Of a stretch of 64,000 nucleotides of DNA, positions 9,358-17,692 are shown piece after piece. The position numbers and the translations under genes were made by a program. The stretch is from assembly GCF_014698965.1 (NCBI RefSeq), contig NZ_JACXAE010000027.1, forward strand, positions 62,001 through 126,000, read 5' to 3'. Each line of letters begins with the position of its first letter. Position 1 is the first letter of the stretch. This DNA comes from Iningainema tapete BLCC-T55. GTDB taxonomy: Bacteria; Cyanobacteriota; Cyanobacteriia; Cyanobacteriales; Nostocaceae. The notes under the pieces are model-generated. The model saw nothing but the letters and a program-made list of their open reading frames with translations, ran no database searches and was not told the origin of the DNA.

Positions 9358-10551
9358 ATGGATACTAAAGCTTTTAAGCGATCGCTCCAACATTCAGATA
9401 ACTACCATCGTAAGGGATTTGGACACCAAGTAGAAGTCGCTACCCAATTACAGTCTGAGTATCAAAGCAACTTAATTCAGCAAATTCGCAACAATAACTA
9501 TACCCTGACCCAAGGAGATGTTACAATCTGGCTGGCACAAGCCTTTGGTTTTTGTTGGGGTGTTGAGCGTGCAGTTGCAATGGCGTATGAAACACGCAAG
9601 CACTTCCCTACTGAACGCATTTGGATTACCAATGAGATTATTCACAATCCTTCTGTAAATCAGCGGATGCTAGAAATGCAAGTAGGATTTATCCCAGTTG
9701 AAGCAGGCAAAAAAGATTTTGCTGTTGTTGAATCTGGTGATGTCGTTATATTACCAGCCTTTGGCGCAAGTGTTCAAGAAATGCAGATCCTTAACGACAA
9801 AGGTTGCAAAATTGTCGATACAACTTGTCCTTGGGTATCTAAAGTTTGGAACACAGTTGAAAAGCATAAAAAAGGCGATTACACTTCAATAATTCATGGT
9901 AAATATAAGCACGAAGAAACAGTCGCTACCAGTTCTTTTGCTGGCAAATATCTAATTGTGCTAAATTTACAAGAAGCAAAATACGTTGCTGATTACATCC
10001 TTAATGGTGGGAATCGTGACGAATTTCTCGCAAAATTTGCCAAGGCAATCAGCGCTGGATTTGACCCCGACAAAGATTTGGAGCGAATTGGCATCGCTAA
10101 CCAAACAACCATGCTCAAAGGCGAAACAGAGCAGATTGGTAAGCTATTTGAGCATACCATGTTGCAGAAATATGGACCAACTGAGTTGAATCAGCATTTT
10201 CAAACCTTCAATACTATTTGTGACGCTACTCAAGAAAGGCAAGATGCCATGTTAGAGTTAGTGCAAAAGCAGCTAGATTTAATGGTAGTAATTGGTGGAT
10301 TTAATTCATCAAATACTACGCAATTACAACAAATTGCAGTTGAGAAAGGAATTCCTTCATATCATATTGATAGCGTGGAGCGAATTAAGTCAATCAATGC
10401 CCTTGAACATCGGCAATTAAATGGTAATTTAGAAATTACAGAAAACTGGTTGCCGGAGGGTAAAATAGTCGTGGGAATTACTTCTGGTGCTTCTACACCA
10501 GATAAGGTGGTAGAAGATGTAATTGAAAAGATTTTTGCATTGAAAGCGTAA
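9358..10551 (+). CDS. ispH: 4-hydroxy-3-methylbut-2-enyl diphosphate reductase
   Basis: A 397-aa [4Fe-4S] enzyme that performs the last step of the MEP isoprenoid pathway, producing IPP and DMAPP. It is the long cyanobacterial/plant form with an N-terminal extension of about 60 residues. The three cluster cysteines are seen in [23 protein letters not shown] and [12 protein letters not shown]. The ATG at 9358 has AGGA 7 nt upstream and is preferred over a TTG at 9343. The end shows the usual [20 protein letters not shown]-rich repeat hairpin follows the stop. Confidence 0.95.
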   Translation: MDTKAFKRSLQHSDNYHRKGFGHQVEVATQLQSEYQSNLIQQIRNNNYTLTQGDVTIWLAQAFGFCWGVERAVAMAYETRKHFPTERIWITNEIIHNPSVNQRMLEMQVGFIPVEAGKKDFAVVESGDVVILPAFGASVQEMQILNDKGCKIVDTTCPWVSKVWNTVEKHKKGDYTSIIHGKYKHEETVATSSFAGKYLIVLNLQEAKYVADYILNGGNRDEFLAKFAKAISAGFDPDKDLERIGIANQTTMLKGETEQIGKLFEHTMLQKYGPTELNQHFQTFNTICDATQERQDAMLELVQKQLDLMVVIGGFNSSNTTQLQQIAVEKGIPSYHIDSVERIKSINALEHRQLNGNLEITENWLPEGKIVVGITSGASTPDKVVEDVIEKIFALKA

Positions 10552-10555
10552 TTAG

Positions 10556-10590
10556 AACCCCCCAACCCCCCAATGCCTTGGGGGGCAATT
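10556..10590. repeat. C-rich palindromic repeat after ispH
   Basis: CCCCCCAACCCCCCAA followed by TTGGGGGGCAATT forms a strong hairpin right after the ispH stop. The same C-run/G-run type occurs near 29473, near 42753 and inside znuC. There is no T-run, so terminator function is uncertain. The remaining bases to 10691 contain a nested inverted repeat (GATTGCT to AGCAATC, with GCTCCA to TGGAGC inside) followed by TTTT, which could end transcription of ispH. Confidence 0.6.
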
Positions 10591-10691
10591 AACCCTGATT
10601 GGATTGCTACATCACATACAGGAAAGCTCCAATCGGTACAACTTTGACTGGAGCAATCTTTTAAGCGATATTTGTGAAGCGCTCGCTAATT

Positions 10692-11375
10692 TTAACGAAC
10701 AACCTTACTATTTTCTTGTCTATTTAGTCCAACTTGCTGCTCAGATTTGAAGGGGAAATATACTGAATACTTGTTAAGATACTTGCCATCAGCATCAGTG
10801 ATTTTAATTTGAGTTAGATATTGCCGCTCTTGAGTAGCAGCAGGTACTGTTACTTGACTTTGTTGCTGTTGTTGTGGTAAGGAAGATGGTAATAAGTTAG
10901 TTTTCAACTCATGGAGAGAGCGTTGCTGTTCGATCACGATTTGAGTTAACTGTTCAATTTGCCGGGATTGTAAAACATCAAGTTTTTCGTGGAGTAGTTC
11001 GATATTTTGCCCAGCTTTGAGATTAATGTGATGATTATTTTCAGCTTTGCGGCGATCGATATCAGATTGACGATTCTGACTCATTAATACAATAGGTGCA
11101 GTGTAAGCTGAAGCGAAAGAAAATACTAAGTTCAGCAGAATGAATGGTGACTCATCCCAGTGCGGTACTCCAGGCATCAAGTTTAGACTAACCCAACCTG
11201 CCAAAATACCAGTTTGTCCAATCAGAAATGACCAAGAACCAACTTTAGATGCTAACGCATCAGCAAGGCGTTGTCCAGCAGTCATTTTTTCTTCTGTCTC
11301 AACTGGTTGTTTTACTTGTACACAATTGGGTTTTTGCTGAGCTTGATTGTTTCCTACTTGTTTTGCTGACTTCAT
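10692..11375 (-). CDS. DUF1003 membrane protein
   Basis: A 227-aa protein. After a polar N-terminus of about 30 residues comes AGQRLADALASKVGSWSFL and two membrane segments near residues 45-95. The conserved YTAPIVLMSQNRQSDIDRRKAE of DUF1003 follows, then a coiled-coil-like stretch (NIELLHEKLDVLQSRQIEQL) and a Gln-rich linker. The function of DUF1003 is unknown. It converges with ispH. The tail beyond residue 175 is variable and not recognised. Confidence 0.85.
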   Translation of the reverse strand: MKSAKQVGNNQAQQKPNCVQVKQPVETEEKMTAGQRLADALASKVGSWSFLIGQTGILAGWVSLNLMPGVPHWDESPFILLNLVFSFASAYTAPIVLMSQNRQSDIDRRKAENNHHINLKAGQNIELLHEKLDVLQSRQIEQLTQIVIEQQRSLHELKTNLLPSSLPQQQQQSQVTVPAATQERQYLTQIKITDADGKYLNKYSVYFPFKSEQQVGLNRQENSKVVR

Positions 11376-11517
11376 GTTGTACCTCTTCTCGACTTATTAA
11401 AAATTTGTTTTCCTTCTGTCTTGATATCAACAATAAAGCCAGCGCAAAGATAAAAGCAAATATTCTTTCTTCTCAAAACGATAAATAGAATTGATGATTA
11501 GGCGAGCACTCGAAACA

Positions 11518-11551
11518 AGATACCCGACTTCGTGGGAGTTGTCGGGTATCT
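11518..11551. repeat. Palindromic repeat, AGATCCCCGACTTC family
   Basis: The arms AGATACCCGACTTC and GAGTTGTCGGGTATCT form a 34-bp hairpin. It lies just beyond the end of the small secreted-protein gene. Four related copies occur at 20579, 23541, 39644 and 62347. Confidence 0.8.
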
Positions 11552-11559
11552 GGAGAACC

Positions 11560-11898
11560 TTACTTCTTCACATATTCTGCTGACTTCTTGGGTTTACCAC
11601 AAAACCAAGAGTAAGGATTTGAGTACTTACCATAACCGTGTGGATTACGAACGCCATAGACTTTCAGGCAAGCATCAGCAACATCAAAAGAACGTAAATC
11701 CTGTTCTACTTTACATCTCCAGCCTATGGCATTGTTGGCTACTAAAACAGCTTTACTATTTGGATACTTTTGTGAACAGTAAGAATCAAAATCTACGCCT
11801 TGTCCCCACTCATTCGCTGCAGGAACTGCTTTAACTTCATTTACATGATAACCAAGAAATAGTAAAGTTGCTGTTAGGATAATCTTAGAGATTTTCAT
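11560..11898 (-). CDS. Small secreted Cys-containing protein of unknown function
   Basis: A 112-aa protein with a signal peptide (KIILTATLLFLGYHVNEVKA) and a mature part of about 90 residues. The pattern is SYC-x-KYP, GWRCKVE, ADACLKVYG and YSWFCGK, with four spaced cysteines that could form two disulfides. It resembles small exported proteins common in filamentous cyanobacteria, but no function is known to me. Its ATG overlaps the stop of an antitoxin remnant by the sequence ATGA, hinting at an old operon arrangement or chance fusion. It sits at the edge of the integrase-containing patch. Confidence 0.65.
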   Translation of the reverse strand: MKISKIILTATLLFLGYHVNEVKAVPAANEWGQGVDFDSYCSQKYPNSKAVLVANNAIGWRCKVEQDLRSFDVADACLKVYGVRNPHGYGKYSNPYSWFCGKPKKSAEYVKK

Positions 11899-12143
11899 AC
11901 ACCCAGAATATTCTCTACTGTGAAATCTGTGCCATGAAGTTCGTTGTAGTGAGTAATAACTTCTTCGACTGAATAAGACTCGCCATTACTCTCAGTTATT
12001 GCACGTCGAAAATCCGCGACATCTCCTGCATTTTCTCACGCTTCCAAACGCTTTAAATCGTCATAGCTGATAACTGCTGCAATCACCTGTCCTTTTGATT
12101 CAATGACAATAAGTTCTTGTCCTTCTTCCACAAGGGCTTGGTT
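11895..12143 (-). pseudogene. Broken Phd/YefM-type antitoxin gene
   Basis: On the reverse strand one frame reads EGQELIVIESKGQVIAAVIS, then YDDLKRLEA, a TGA stop, and ENAGDVADFRRAITES, ending with SYSVEEVITHYNELHGTDFT. The first half matches the Phd/YefM fold (repeated-use antitoxin DNA-binding domain, with AxIxxxDLxRLEA). The N-terminus is lost, an in-frame TAA replaces it near 12143, and a second stop cuts the middle. No matching toxin gene is seen next to it. This is a decayed toxin-antitoxin remnant in an accessory patch. Confidence 0.65.
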
Positions 12144-12229
12144 TTAGGATAGCACAGTAGCTAGAGGTGATCGCTCGAGTCTCGAATATTATGTTATTTT
12201 AAAAGTGAAGTGTACTGCACTGATTTCTT

Positions 12230-12301
12230 ATGACAGGAATTGAACCTTGGGCAATATCAGTAGTTAGTGGTGTAGCAGTTCCCATTTTTCAATTTATGTA
12301 A
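12230..12301 (+). pseudogene. Possible N-terminal remnant of a STAND/NACHT-type gene
   Basis: A 23-codon frame starting MTGIEPWAISVVSGVAVPIF ends in a stop. In cyanobacteria this kind of N-terminus is seen at the front of large NACHT/NB-ARC or related effector proteins; that comparison is from memory. No continuation is present. The 376-bp stretch 12144-12519 around it holds nothing else except ATTCAT-rich low-complexity sequence at 12481-12506 and the first 19-bp recombinase-associated repeat. Confidence 0.3.
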
Positions 12302-12503
12302 TAATTCAGTGTAAACAAGCAGCAGTACCATTACGCTTCACTTTCACCACGAGGTAAGCACTTGTCTAGATGTTTGTCTCGCATTGTCTAGAAACCACTG
12401 TTAAGCTGGAAACTGGTTACAAAGTCAATTCATTTTTCTCTCCTGTGCCATAATGCCTGAAATGTCTACTAATCAAGTTGATTCATTCATATTCATTTAT
12501 ATT

Positions 12504-12522
12504 CATAGTCAAATCATAGTCA
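12504..12522. repeat. 19-bp double repeat, copy 1 (downstream of integrase)
   Basis: CATAGTCAAATCATAGTCA consists of two CATAGTCA octamers 11 bp apart, one helical turn. Its last three bases form the stop codon of the 71-aa gene. Identical copies lie at 13931 and 14026, on the other side of the recombinase gene. Confidence 0.9.
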
Positions 12523-12735
12523 ATCCTTAGGTGGTTCTGGAGGCATAGATGATTCTGGAGGTTCAGCAAGAGTAGCACCGTCATAGAAAACTGCTGCCTT
12601 ACCTTCTCTTCTAGCTGCATTAACAGCAAGTCTTGCTTCTTCCCATGTTGGAAACGTGAAAAACTGCCATTCACCAGTTTTTTCATAAGTAATAGCTATT
12701 GTAGTTTCCTTTTGTTTACAATTATTACCTGGCAT
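12520..12735 (-). CDS. Small hypothetical protein linked to the integrase
   Basis: A 71-aa protein, not recognised. The core ITYEKTGEWQFFTFPTWEEA is followed by RLAVNAARREGKAAVFYDG and a proline-rich tail. It looks like a small beta-alpha domain. It is read 11 bp after the recombinase stop on the same strand and is probably co-transcribed. The position suggests a recombination accessory or a cargo protein, but there is no direct evidence. Its stop codon lies in the 19-bp repeat. Confidence 0.6.
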   Translation of the reverse strand: MPGNNCKQKETTIAITYEKTGEWQFFTFPTWEEARLAVNAARREGKAAVFYDGATLAEPPESSMPPEPPKD

Positions 12736-12746
12736 AGCTCACATAG

Positions 12747-13892
12747 TCAGTCTTTAAATTCTGGTACTTGAACCTGCCTAATTGTACCTGCATAATGTTT
12801 CATAATTATCTCTGGTGAATTTCCTACCCATTTGGCAACCTGTACAACACTCACACCAGCTTCTAAGCAATTTGTAATAAATGTATGCCTGGTATTGTAC
12901 TGAGGGCGATATGGAATATCTAGTTCAGACAAGATAGTTTTCCAAGCACGATTCAGGAAGTTGTGAGCATCAATTAAACCACCTTTGGGTGATTTAAAAA
13001 CGGGTAACTCAGGATGATAGTCTTTGGGTTTAATGGAAAGCAACAACTCTCTTAATGAATTGTTGATGGGAAACTTGCGGCTTCTTTTCGTCTTGGTGTC
13101 TTTACGATGCCCTTCTACTACTGCCTCGGAGAAGGTAATTAATGTAAGATTAGTATTGATGTGACCCCAAGTTAATCCAATTGCCTCGCTGGTACGACAC
13201 CCAGTCATGAAAAGAAACTTAACATAATTTGTATAGTGGCTGTAATAACGATTTTGCCTGAATGCAGCAATAATTTGCTCTTCCTCAATTCTATTAAATG
13301 TGTTGATAGTATCCTCTTCATCTTTAACAGCTGCTGTCACTTTCTGAGCCATATCAACAAAAGGGTTATCAGTAATTAACTTAGAGTCAATTGCCCAATC
13401 ACAACAAGCTTTTAACTGAGTTAGGACACGTTTAGCAGCATTAGGAGTTAATTTATTGAGTAAAAAGTTTCTAATTATGACTGCATCTGAAAGTTTTTGT
13501 GTAGGCAAACTAGCAATGTGATTTTTGGTTTTCTTAAAATCCTTGTTAATGGTGGTTACACTCAAGGTTTTAGCTTTGTACACAGTGTATATATCCCATA
13601 AGTCATTTAAGGTACTTTCTTCCTGACTCTTTAACGTAGGTTTAATTAAAGTTAAATGGCTTTGAGACTTGTATCTAGCTAGCGTATAGTCAAACTGCTC
13701 ATAAGTTATATCTTTCTCAATCTGTTTTGCCTTAACCTCAGCTAGTTTCCAATTCTCTAGTGTATCTGCCATTCTTAAGGTTAGATATTTTTGCTTACCT
13801 TCATAAAGTTGACGTGGTAAGCGTAATCTTAGCCTTCCTTGAAAAGATTCTACGCCAACTGAACCTTTGGATGCTTTTTGTTCTATGTTCAT
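12747..13892 (-). CDS. Tyrosine recombinase / site-specific integrase
   Basis: A 381-aa tyrosine recombinase. The N-terminal 100 or so residues fit an arm-binding domain, residues 100-190 a SAM-like core-binding domain, and residues 200-375 the catalytic domain. Catalytic landmarks are MTGCRTSEAIGLTW (first Arg), YNTRHTFITNCLEAG (His-Arg block), WVGNSPEIIMKHYAG (His/Tyr nucleophile). It lies 250 bp from tRNA-Phe and is bracketed by three identical 19-bp double repeats. This is the usual setting of an integrative element, but no duplicated tRNA end is seen in the window, so either the element extends beyond recognition or only a remnant is left. Confidence 0.9.
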   Translation of the reverse strand: MNIEQKASKGSVGVESFQGRLRLRLPRQLYEGKQKYLTLRMADTLENWKLAEVKAKQIEKDITYEQFDYTLARYKSQSHLTLIKPTLKSQEESTLNDLWDIYTVYKAKTLSVTTINKDFKKTKNHIASLPTQKLSDAVIIRNFLLNKLTPNAAKRVLTQLKACCDWAIDSKLITDNPFVDMAQKVTAAVKDEEDTINTFNRIEEEQIIAAFRQNRYYSHYTNYVKFLFMTGCRTSEAIGLTWGHINTNLTLITFSEAVVEGHRKDTKTKRSRKFPINNSLRELLLSIKPKDYHPELPVFKSPKGGLIDAHNFLNRAWKTILSELDIPYRPQYNTRHTFITNCLEAGVSVVQVAKWVGNSPEIIMKHYAGTIRQVQVPEFKD

Positions 13893-13930
13893 TACTTATA
13901 TGAATATGATTTCCTCTGCTCTATAACTAT

Positions 13931-13949
13931 CATAGTCAAATCATAGTCA
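13931..13949. repeat. 19-bp double repeat, copy 2
   Basis: CATAGTCAAATCATAGTCA again, identical to copies at 12504 and 14026, 39 bp upstream of the recombinase start codon. Confidence 0.9.
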
Positions 13950-14025
13950 ACTTAAGTAAAGATACCTAAAATTTTTTACCAATTTCTTCTGAAATTGACT
14001 ATGAAATTTTCTCCTCTACGGCTTT

Positions 14026-14044
14026 CATAGTCAAATCATAGTCA
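14026..14044. repeat. 19-bp double repeat, copy 3
   Basis: Third identical copy of the double repeat. An inverted octamer (TGACTATG, 13996-14003) lies between copies 2 and 3. Together the seven octamers around the recombinase promoter look like arm-type or autoregulatory binding sites. Confidence 0.9.
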
Positions 14045-14140
14045 CGGTTTTCCTCTTGATTACTAATTTTCACGCTTAGATGTAACCTGTAATCATTGCA
14101 TAGCAAGGGTTTTATGAGTTTATGCTTAATCTTTTTTAAA

Positions 14141-14213
<73 letters not shown>

Positions 14214-14290
14214 GGGGATATGTGGTTATTCCCACGATTACTAATGTTAGCAACTAAAAAATGATTTGGCAAGTACCTGAGAAAAAAATT

Positions 14291-15166
14291 TTATGCTGCC
14301 CTCAGCTTCAACTTCACCCAACTGAAAACAGCGAGAAAAACTAAGAACTGGACAAGAACAATACTTGGACCAGAAGCGAAGTTGAAAAGACCTGATACTA
14401 TTATGCCGGAAACACTGCTCACCGAACCGATCGCCACTGACATGATCAAGAAGCGGCTAAAATGGTAGCTCATCAATTTGGCTGTTGAGGCAGGTATCAC
14501 CAAAAAGGCGTTGACTAGTAAAACGCCAACAGCTTTAATTGCCACAGCAACGGCAAGTGACAGTAACACCACAAAACTGTAGCGATACAACTGTACTGGA
14601 ATACCTTGAACTTGTGCCACAGCCGGGTTAAGGGTTAACAAAATTTGCTGCCGCATAGTTGACAATAAAAATATGCTGCTGCCCACCAGCAAAGCCAGTG
14701 TTAAAATCAAATCAGTTTGGTCAATAGCGAGAATATCGCCAAACAATACGCCCATCAAGTTACCGCGATATCCTTGAATTAGGCTACTAAGAATTACACC
14801 TACCGCTAGCGCCCCTGATAGGACGATGCTTAGAACACTATCACTGGCTAAATCTGTTTGATCGATTAAGTAAAGGACAACCAAACCAAAAACTAAAGTA
14901 AAAGGCAACAACATCCAAGTCGGATTCACTTGCAGCAGCACACCTAATGCTACTCCCACCAATGCTGCATGACCAACAGCATGACTGAAAAATGATAGCG
15001 ATCTCAAAGTAACAAAGCTGCCGAGTAAACCACCAAGCACCCCCATTAACAAAGCACCAAGGAGCGCACGTTGCATAAAAGGAAACTGTAGCAACGTCAC
15101 CAAGTCATTAGCCGTTGTGACAGCCAACCTGATAACTTGGTAATCATTACTGAGATTAAGTGTCAT
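14291..15166 (-). CDS. znuB: Zinc ABC transporter permease
   Basis: A 291-aa ABC-3 family metal permease with about eight membrane segments. Family hallmarks are ALLGALLMGVLGGLLGSFVTL, then SLSFFSHAVGHAALVGVALG and the later VLLVNAFLVIPASTAKLMS. It forms the membrane channel of a zinc (or manganese) importer with ZnuC and ZnuA, whose genes follow at higher coordinates on the same strand. The SmtB/ArsR regulator gene lies between znuB and znuC in the opposite direction, which is unusual because it breaks the operon. Zn is preferred over Mn because ZnuA has a His-rich loop. Confidence 0.88.
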   Translation of the reverse strand: MTLNLSNDYQVIRLAVTTANDLVTLLQFPFMQRALLGALLMGVLGGLLGSFVTLRSLSFFSHAVGHAALVGVALGVLLQVNPTWMLLPFTLVFGLVVLYLIDQTDLASDSVLSIVLSGALAVGVILSSLIQGYRGNLMGVLFGDILAIDQTDLILTLALLVGSSIFLLSTMRQQILLTLNPAVAQVQGIPVQLYRYSFVVLLSLAVAVAIKAVGVLLVNAFLVIPASTAKLMSYHFSRFLIMSVAIGSVSSVSGIIVSGLFNFASGPSIVLVQFLVFLAVFSWVKLKLRAA

Positions 15167-15250
15167 TTTTAATATAGTTGTTTAAAGTATACTTGGAATA
15201 TATAAGTTTTCGCTCTCGTTTTGTAATAACAGCAAAGTCCACAAAATAAT

Positions 15251-15664
15251 ATGTCAATTGAAAATAGTGTTGCTTGTAATATAACTCAATCTAGTCACAA
15301 AACTAAAATTAATCAGTATAATTATGAACATGATATAAATGAAGTCCAAGTGCAATCCCTTTTAGAAAACGTCATCAACAGCGATAAAGCCCAACGCATG
15401 GCAGAATTTTTTAGCTTCTTAGGAGACGCTAATCGCCTGCGTATTCTCTCCCTTTTAGCCAAAAAAGAACTTTGTGTCGGCGATTTGGCAGCAGTGCTCG
15501 AAATGAGTGAATCTGCTGTTTCCCATCAGCTACGAAACTTACGGGCAATGCGCTTGGTAAGTTACCGCAAGCAAGGGCGTAATGTCTTCTATAGCCTTCA
15601 TGATAGCCATGTTTTGCATCTTTACCAAGCTGTAGCTGAACATTTGGAAGAAGAGGGGGAGTAG
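15251..15664 (+). CDS. SmtB/ArsR-family zinc-sensing repressor
   Basis: A 137-aa winged-helix metalloregulator. The HTH runs from [16 protein letters not shown] to [14 protein letters not shown]. The alpha3 metal site ELCVGD and the alpha5 site [17 protein letters not shown] (Asp-x-His and His-x-x-Glu) are both present, as in SmtB, ZiaR and AztR. An N-terminal Cys (residue 9) and His 16 resemble the extra alpha3N ligands of ZiaR. It is divergent from znuB across an 84-bp gap in which an operator might lie, though I see no clear 12-2-12 palindrome there. The stop TAG and the final EEEGE are made by a GGGGAGTAGGGGAG-type repeat. Confidence 0.88.
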   Translation: MSIENSVACNITQSSHKTKINQYNYEHDINEVQVQSLLENVINSDKAQRMAEFFSFLGDANRLRILSLLAKKELCVGDLAAVLEMSESAVSHQLRNLRAMRLVSYRKQGRNVFYSLHDSHVLHLYQAVAEHLEEEGE

Positions 15665-15726
15665 GGGAGTCGGGAAGAAAGGGAGTAGGGGAGTTTGGGA
15701 GTGGAGGAGTTTGGGAGTGGGGGAGA
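15652..15726. repeat. GGGAGT-type heptamer/octamer repeat
   Basis: Imperfect tandem GGGAGTA, GGGGAGT and TTTGGGAGTGG units run from the last codons of the SmtB-like gene to just before the znuC end. Related G-rich arrays occur near 37724 and 52966 (partly as the complement). Confidence 0.75.
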
Positions 15727-15741
15727 AAATTCATACATCCC

Positions 15742-16518
15742 CTAATGGTGGTGTTGATAGCGACTGAAGCTAGGACCATAGGTGGCTAGAAGGTTTTGCG
15801 GTGAAAGGGCAAATTCTGGAACTCCTGTGCAAACTATGGTTTGGTTGAGACAAATGACGCGATCGCAATGGCGGCTCACCATATCAATATCATGGGAGAC
15901 TTGCAAAACTGTCCAACCCTCCTCCTGTTTAAGTTGATTGAGCAAGGTATAAAAATCTGCCATACCTTGCACATCAACTCCAGCAAACGCTTCATCTAGT
16001 ACTAAAAGTTTTCTTGGCATTACCAAACAGTATGCCAGCAAAACCCGCTTCAGTTGACCACCACTAAGAGTTCCAATCGCTTGATGTCGCAGATGGTAGG
16101 CATCGGTTCGCTGCAAAGCTTTCGCTATAGCGGCTGACTTTTCCTTGTGATCACCCCCACCCCCCAAACCCCTCTTCATAAGGGGAGCTTGGGGGGTAAC
16201 CCATCCCAACCCGACTAGTTCACTAACACAAATGGGAAAACTGCGATCAAAGATAAAATTTTGTGGCATGTACCCGATTTGTTGACGTAAATGCCCCAAA
16301 CGTTTGATGGGACGACCAAATATTTCCACCTTTCCTATATTGTGCGGAATTAAATCTAAAATTGCTAGTACTAGCGTACTTTTTCCCGCACCATTAGGAC
16401 CAACTATAGCTACATTTGTTCCCGGAAACAATTCAAACGAAACATCTCGAACTGCAAGATAACTGCCTTGGTATACAGTCAATCCGTCTACTTTTAAAAC
16501 AGGAATTTTATTAGTCAT
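15742..16518 (-). CDS. znuC: Zinc ABC transporter ATPase with in-frame repeat insertion
   Basis: A 258-aa ABC ATPase for metal import. Walker A is GPNGAGKST at residues 40-48, the Q-loop is YMPQ near 83, the signature is LSGGQLKRVLLA near 155, Walker B is KLLVLDEAFAG near 175, and the switch His is in VSHDIDMVSRHC near 208. Residues 107-121 (VTPQAPLMKRGLGGG) are encoded by a C-run/G-run palindromic repeat inserted between the Q-loop and signature, lengthening the helical subdomain by about 15-17 residues while keeping the frame. That region touches the permease, so coupling could be affected. znuA follows 78 bp upstream. Confidence 0.9.
   Translation of the reverse strand: MTNKIPVLKVDGLTVYQGSYLAVRDVSFELFPGTNVAIVGPNGAGKSTLVLAILDLIPHNIGKVEIFGRPIKRLGHLRQQIGYMPQNFIFDRSFPICVSELVGLGWVTPQAPLMKRGLGGGGDHKEKSAAIAKALQRTDAYHLRHQAIGTLSGGQLKRVLLAYCLVMPRKLLVLDEAFAGVDVQGMADFYTLLNQLKQEEGWTVLQVSHDIDMVSRHCDRVICLNQTIVCTGVPEFALSPQNLLATYGPSFSRYQHHH
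16160..16197. repeat. C-run/G-run palindromic repeat inside znuC
   Basis: CCCCCCAAACCCCT to AGGGGAGCTTGGGGGG forms a hairpin of about 38 bp fully inside znuC and in frame. It belongs to the same type as the repeats at 10556, 29473 and 42753. Confidence 0.85.
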
Positions 16519-16596
16519 TGATAGGAGTTAATAGTCTGTACTTAAACTAATTGCTAACTGCTAATTGTGCTTGAAACATTAGCTATTAGCCATGAG

Positions 16597-17610
16597 CTAC
16601 TTACAAGCTGATGATAAGGTTTGCAAATTAGCTCTCATAGCTTTAAAATATTGTTGTGGATTGGTATCACCAGTTTCCAAAGAATCGAGAGTACGCAAAG
16701 TTAGTTTCAAATCAGACGAAAGACTTGTCAACAATTTGTTATCTACTCCTGGTTCACCAAACAAAGCTTTAACCTTGTACTTCTTCACTGCTTTGACTGC
16801 ATTTTGTACATCTGCTGGTGCAAGTTGATCTTCTGGTATTTCCACTACAGCAACCTGCTTCAATTTGTACCGCTGAGCTAAATACGGATAAGCATCATGA
16901 AAGGTAACAAAGGTACAGTTAGGAGTTTTCTCTAAAGTTTGCCGAAATTCACTGTCTAAACTTTCCAATTGCTTGATATAAGCCGCCGCGTTTGCTTCAT
17001 ATGTAGCTTTATTTGCCGGATATGCTGCTACCAATCCATCACGAATATTCGTAACTTGCTGTTTTGCTAAAACCGGATCTAACCAAATGTGAGGATTCCC
17101 CTCTCCATGTTCGTGATCGTGTTCTTCGTCTTTTTTCCCTGCTTTCTCTACAGGTGAAATTTCTTTGACAGTTTGAATACCCTTGCTGGCATCTATTTCA
17201 ATCAACTTAGAATTTTGAGCATTTTTTACAGTGTCTTCGAGAAACTCTTCTAAACCCAAACCATTTTTCACTACCACATTAGCAGTAGCGATCGCCTTCA
17301 CATTCTCTGGTTTAGCCTGATACTCATGTACCTCCGTTCCTGGTGGTACTAAAATTTCTACATTTGCTGTATCGCCTGTTACCGCTTTCGTAAACCAATA
17401 TATCGGTAAAAACGTTGCTACCACTTTGGTTTTTCTTGGCTGGGAAGATGGAGTAGAAGCCGCTTCCTGTGCTTTTGGTGATTGTTCTGTTGTTATTCGT
17501 TCAGTATTAGATTCGTTACATCCAGTACCAATTGATAACAGTAGTAAAGCGATTAGAGGCAAGAAGGTCGTTCTTTTGCCTGTTCTACTTTCTGTGTGAG
17601 TAGTACTCAC
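16597..17610 (-). CDS. znuA: Zinc-binding lipoprotein of ABC transporter
   Basis: A 337-aa solute-binding protein. The GTG start at 17610 follows AGGAGG at 10 nt. The lipobox is LLLSIGTGC (Cys 31). The zinc site includes His 94 region (GTEVHEYQAKP), a His-rich loop EEHDHEHGEGNPHIWLDP near residues 162-178, and THDAY-type FVTFHDAYPY near 235. The acidic/His loop is typical of zinc-specific ZnuA. It captures zinc in the periplasm for ZnuB/ZnuC. A Zur-like box lies 68 bp upstream of its start. Confidence 0.92.
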   Translation of the reverse strand: MSTTHTESRTGKRTTFLPLIALLLLSIGTGCNESNTERITTEQSPKAQEAASTPSSQPRKTKVVATFLPIYWFTKAVTGDTANVEILVPPGTEVHEYQAKPENVKAIATANVVVKNGLGLEEFLEDTVKNAQNSKLIEIDASKGIQTVKEISPVEKAGKKDEEHDHEHGEGNPHIWLDPVLAKQQVTNIRDGLVAAYPANKATYEANAAAYIKQLESLDSEFRQTLEKTPNCTFVTFHDAYPYLAQRYKLKQVAVVEIPEDQLAPADVQNAVKAVKKYKVKALFGEPGVDNKLLTSLSSDLKLTLRTLDSLETGDTNPQQYFKAMRANLQTLSSACK

Positions 17611-17677
17611 AGTTCTTGTTCCTCCTAGTAATGTAAAATCATATAGCTTGACAATAGTAACTATATTACCTCCAATA

Positions 17678-17692
17678 TAATAATTATTCTCA
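17678..17692. promoter_or_regulatory. Putative Zur box between znuA and porin
   Basis: TAATAATTATTCTCA matches the cyanobacterial Zur pattern TGATAATNATTATCA at 12 of 14 fixed positions in a 7-1-7 layout. It is placed between divergent znuA and the porin gene, so one site could repress both when zinc is plentiful. The match is by eye and unscored. Confidence 0.5.

Noticed and set aside
10692-11375. Transporter role for the DUF1003 protein
   Set aside because: Two helices and a coiled coil only; no transporter motif.
12504-14044. CRISPR reading of the 19-bp repeats
   Set aside because: Only three copies with a whole gene between two of them and unequal spacing.
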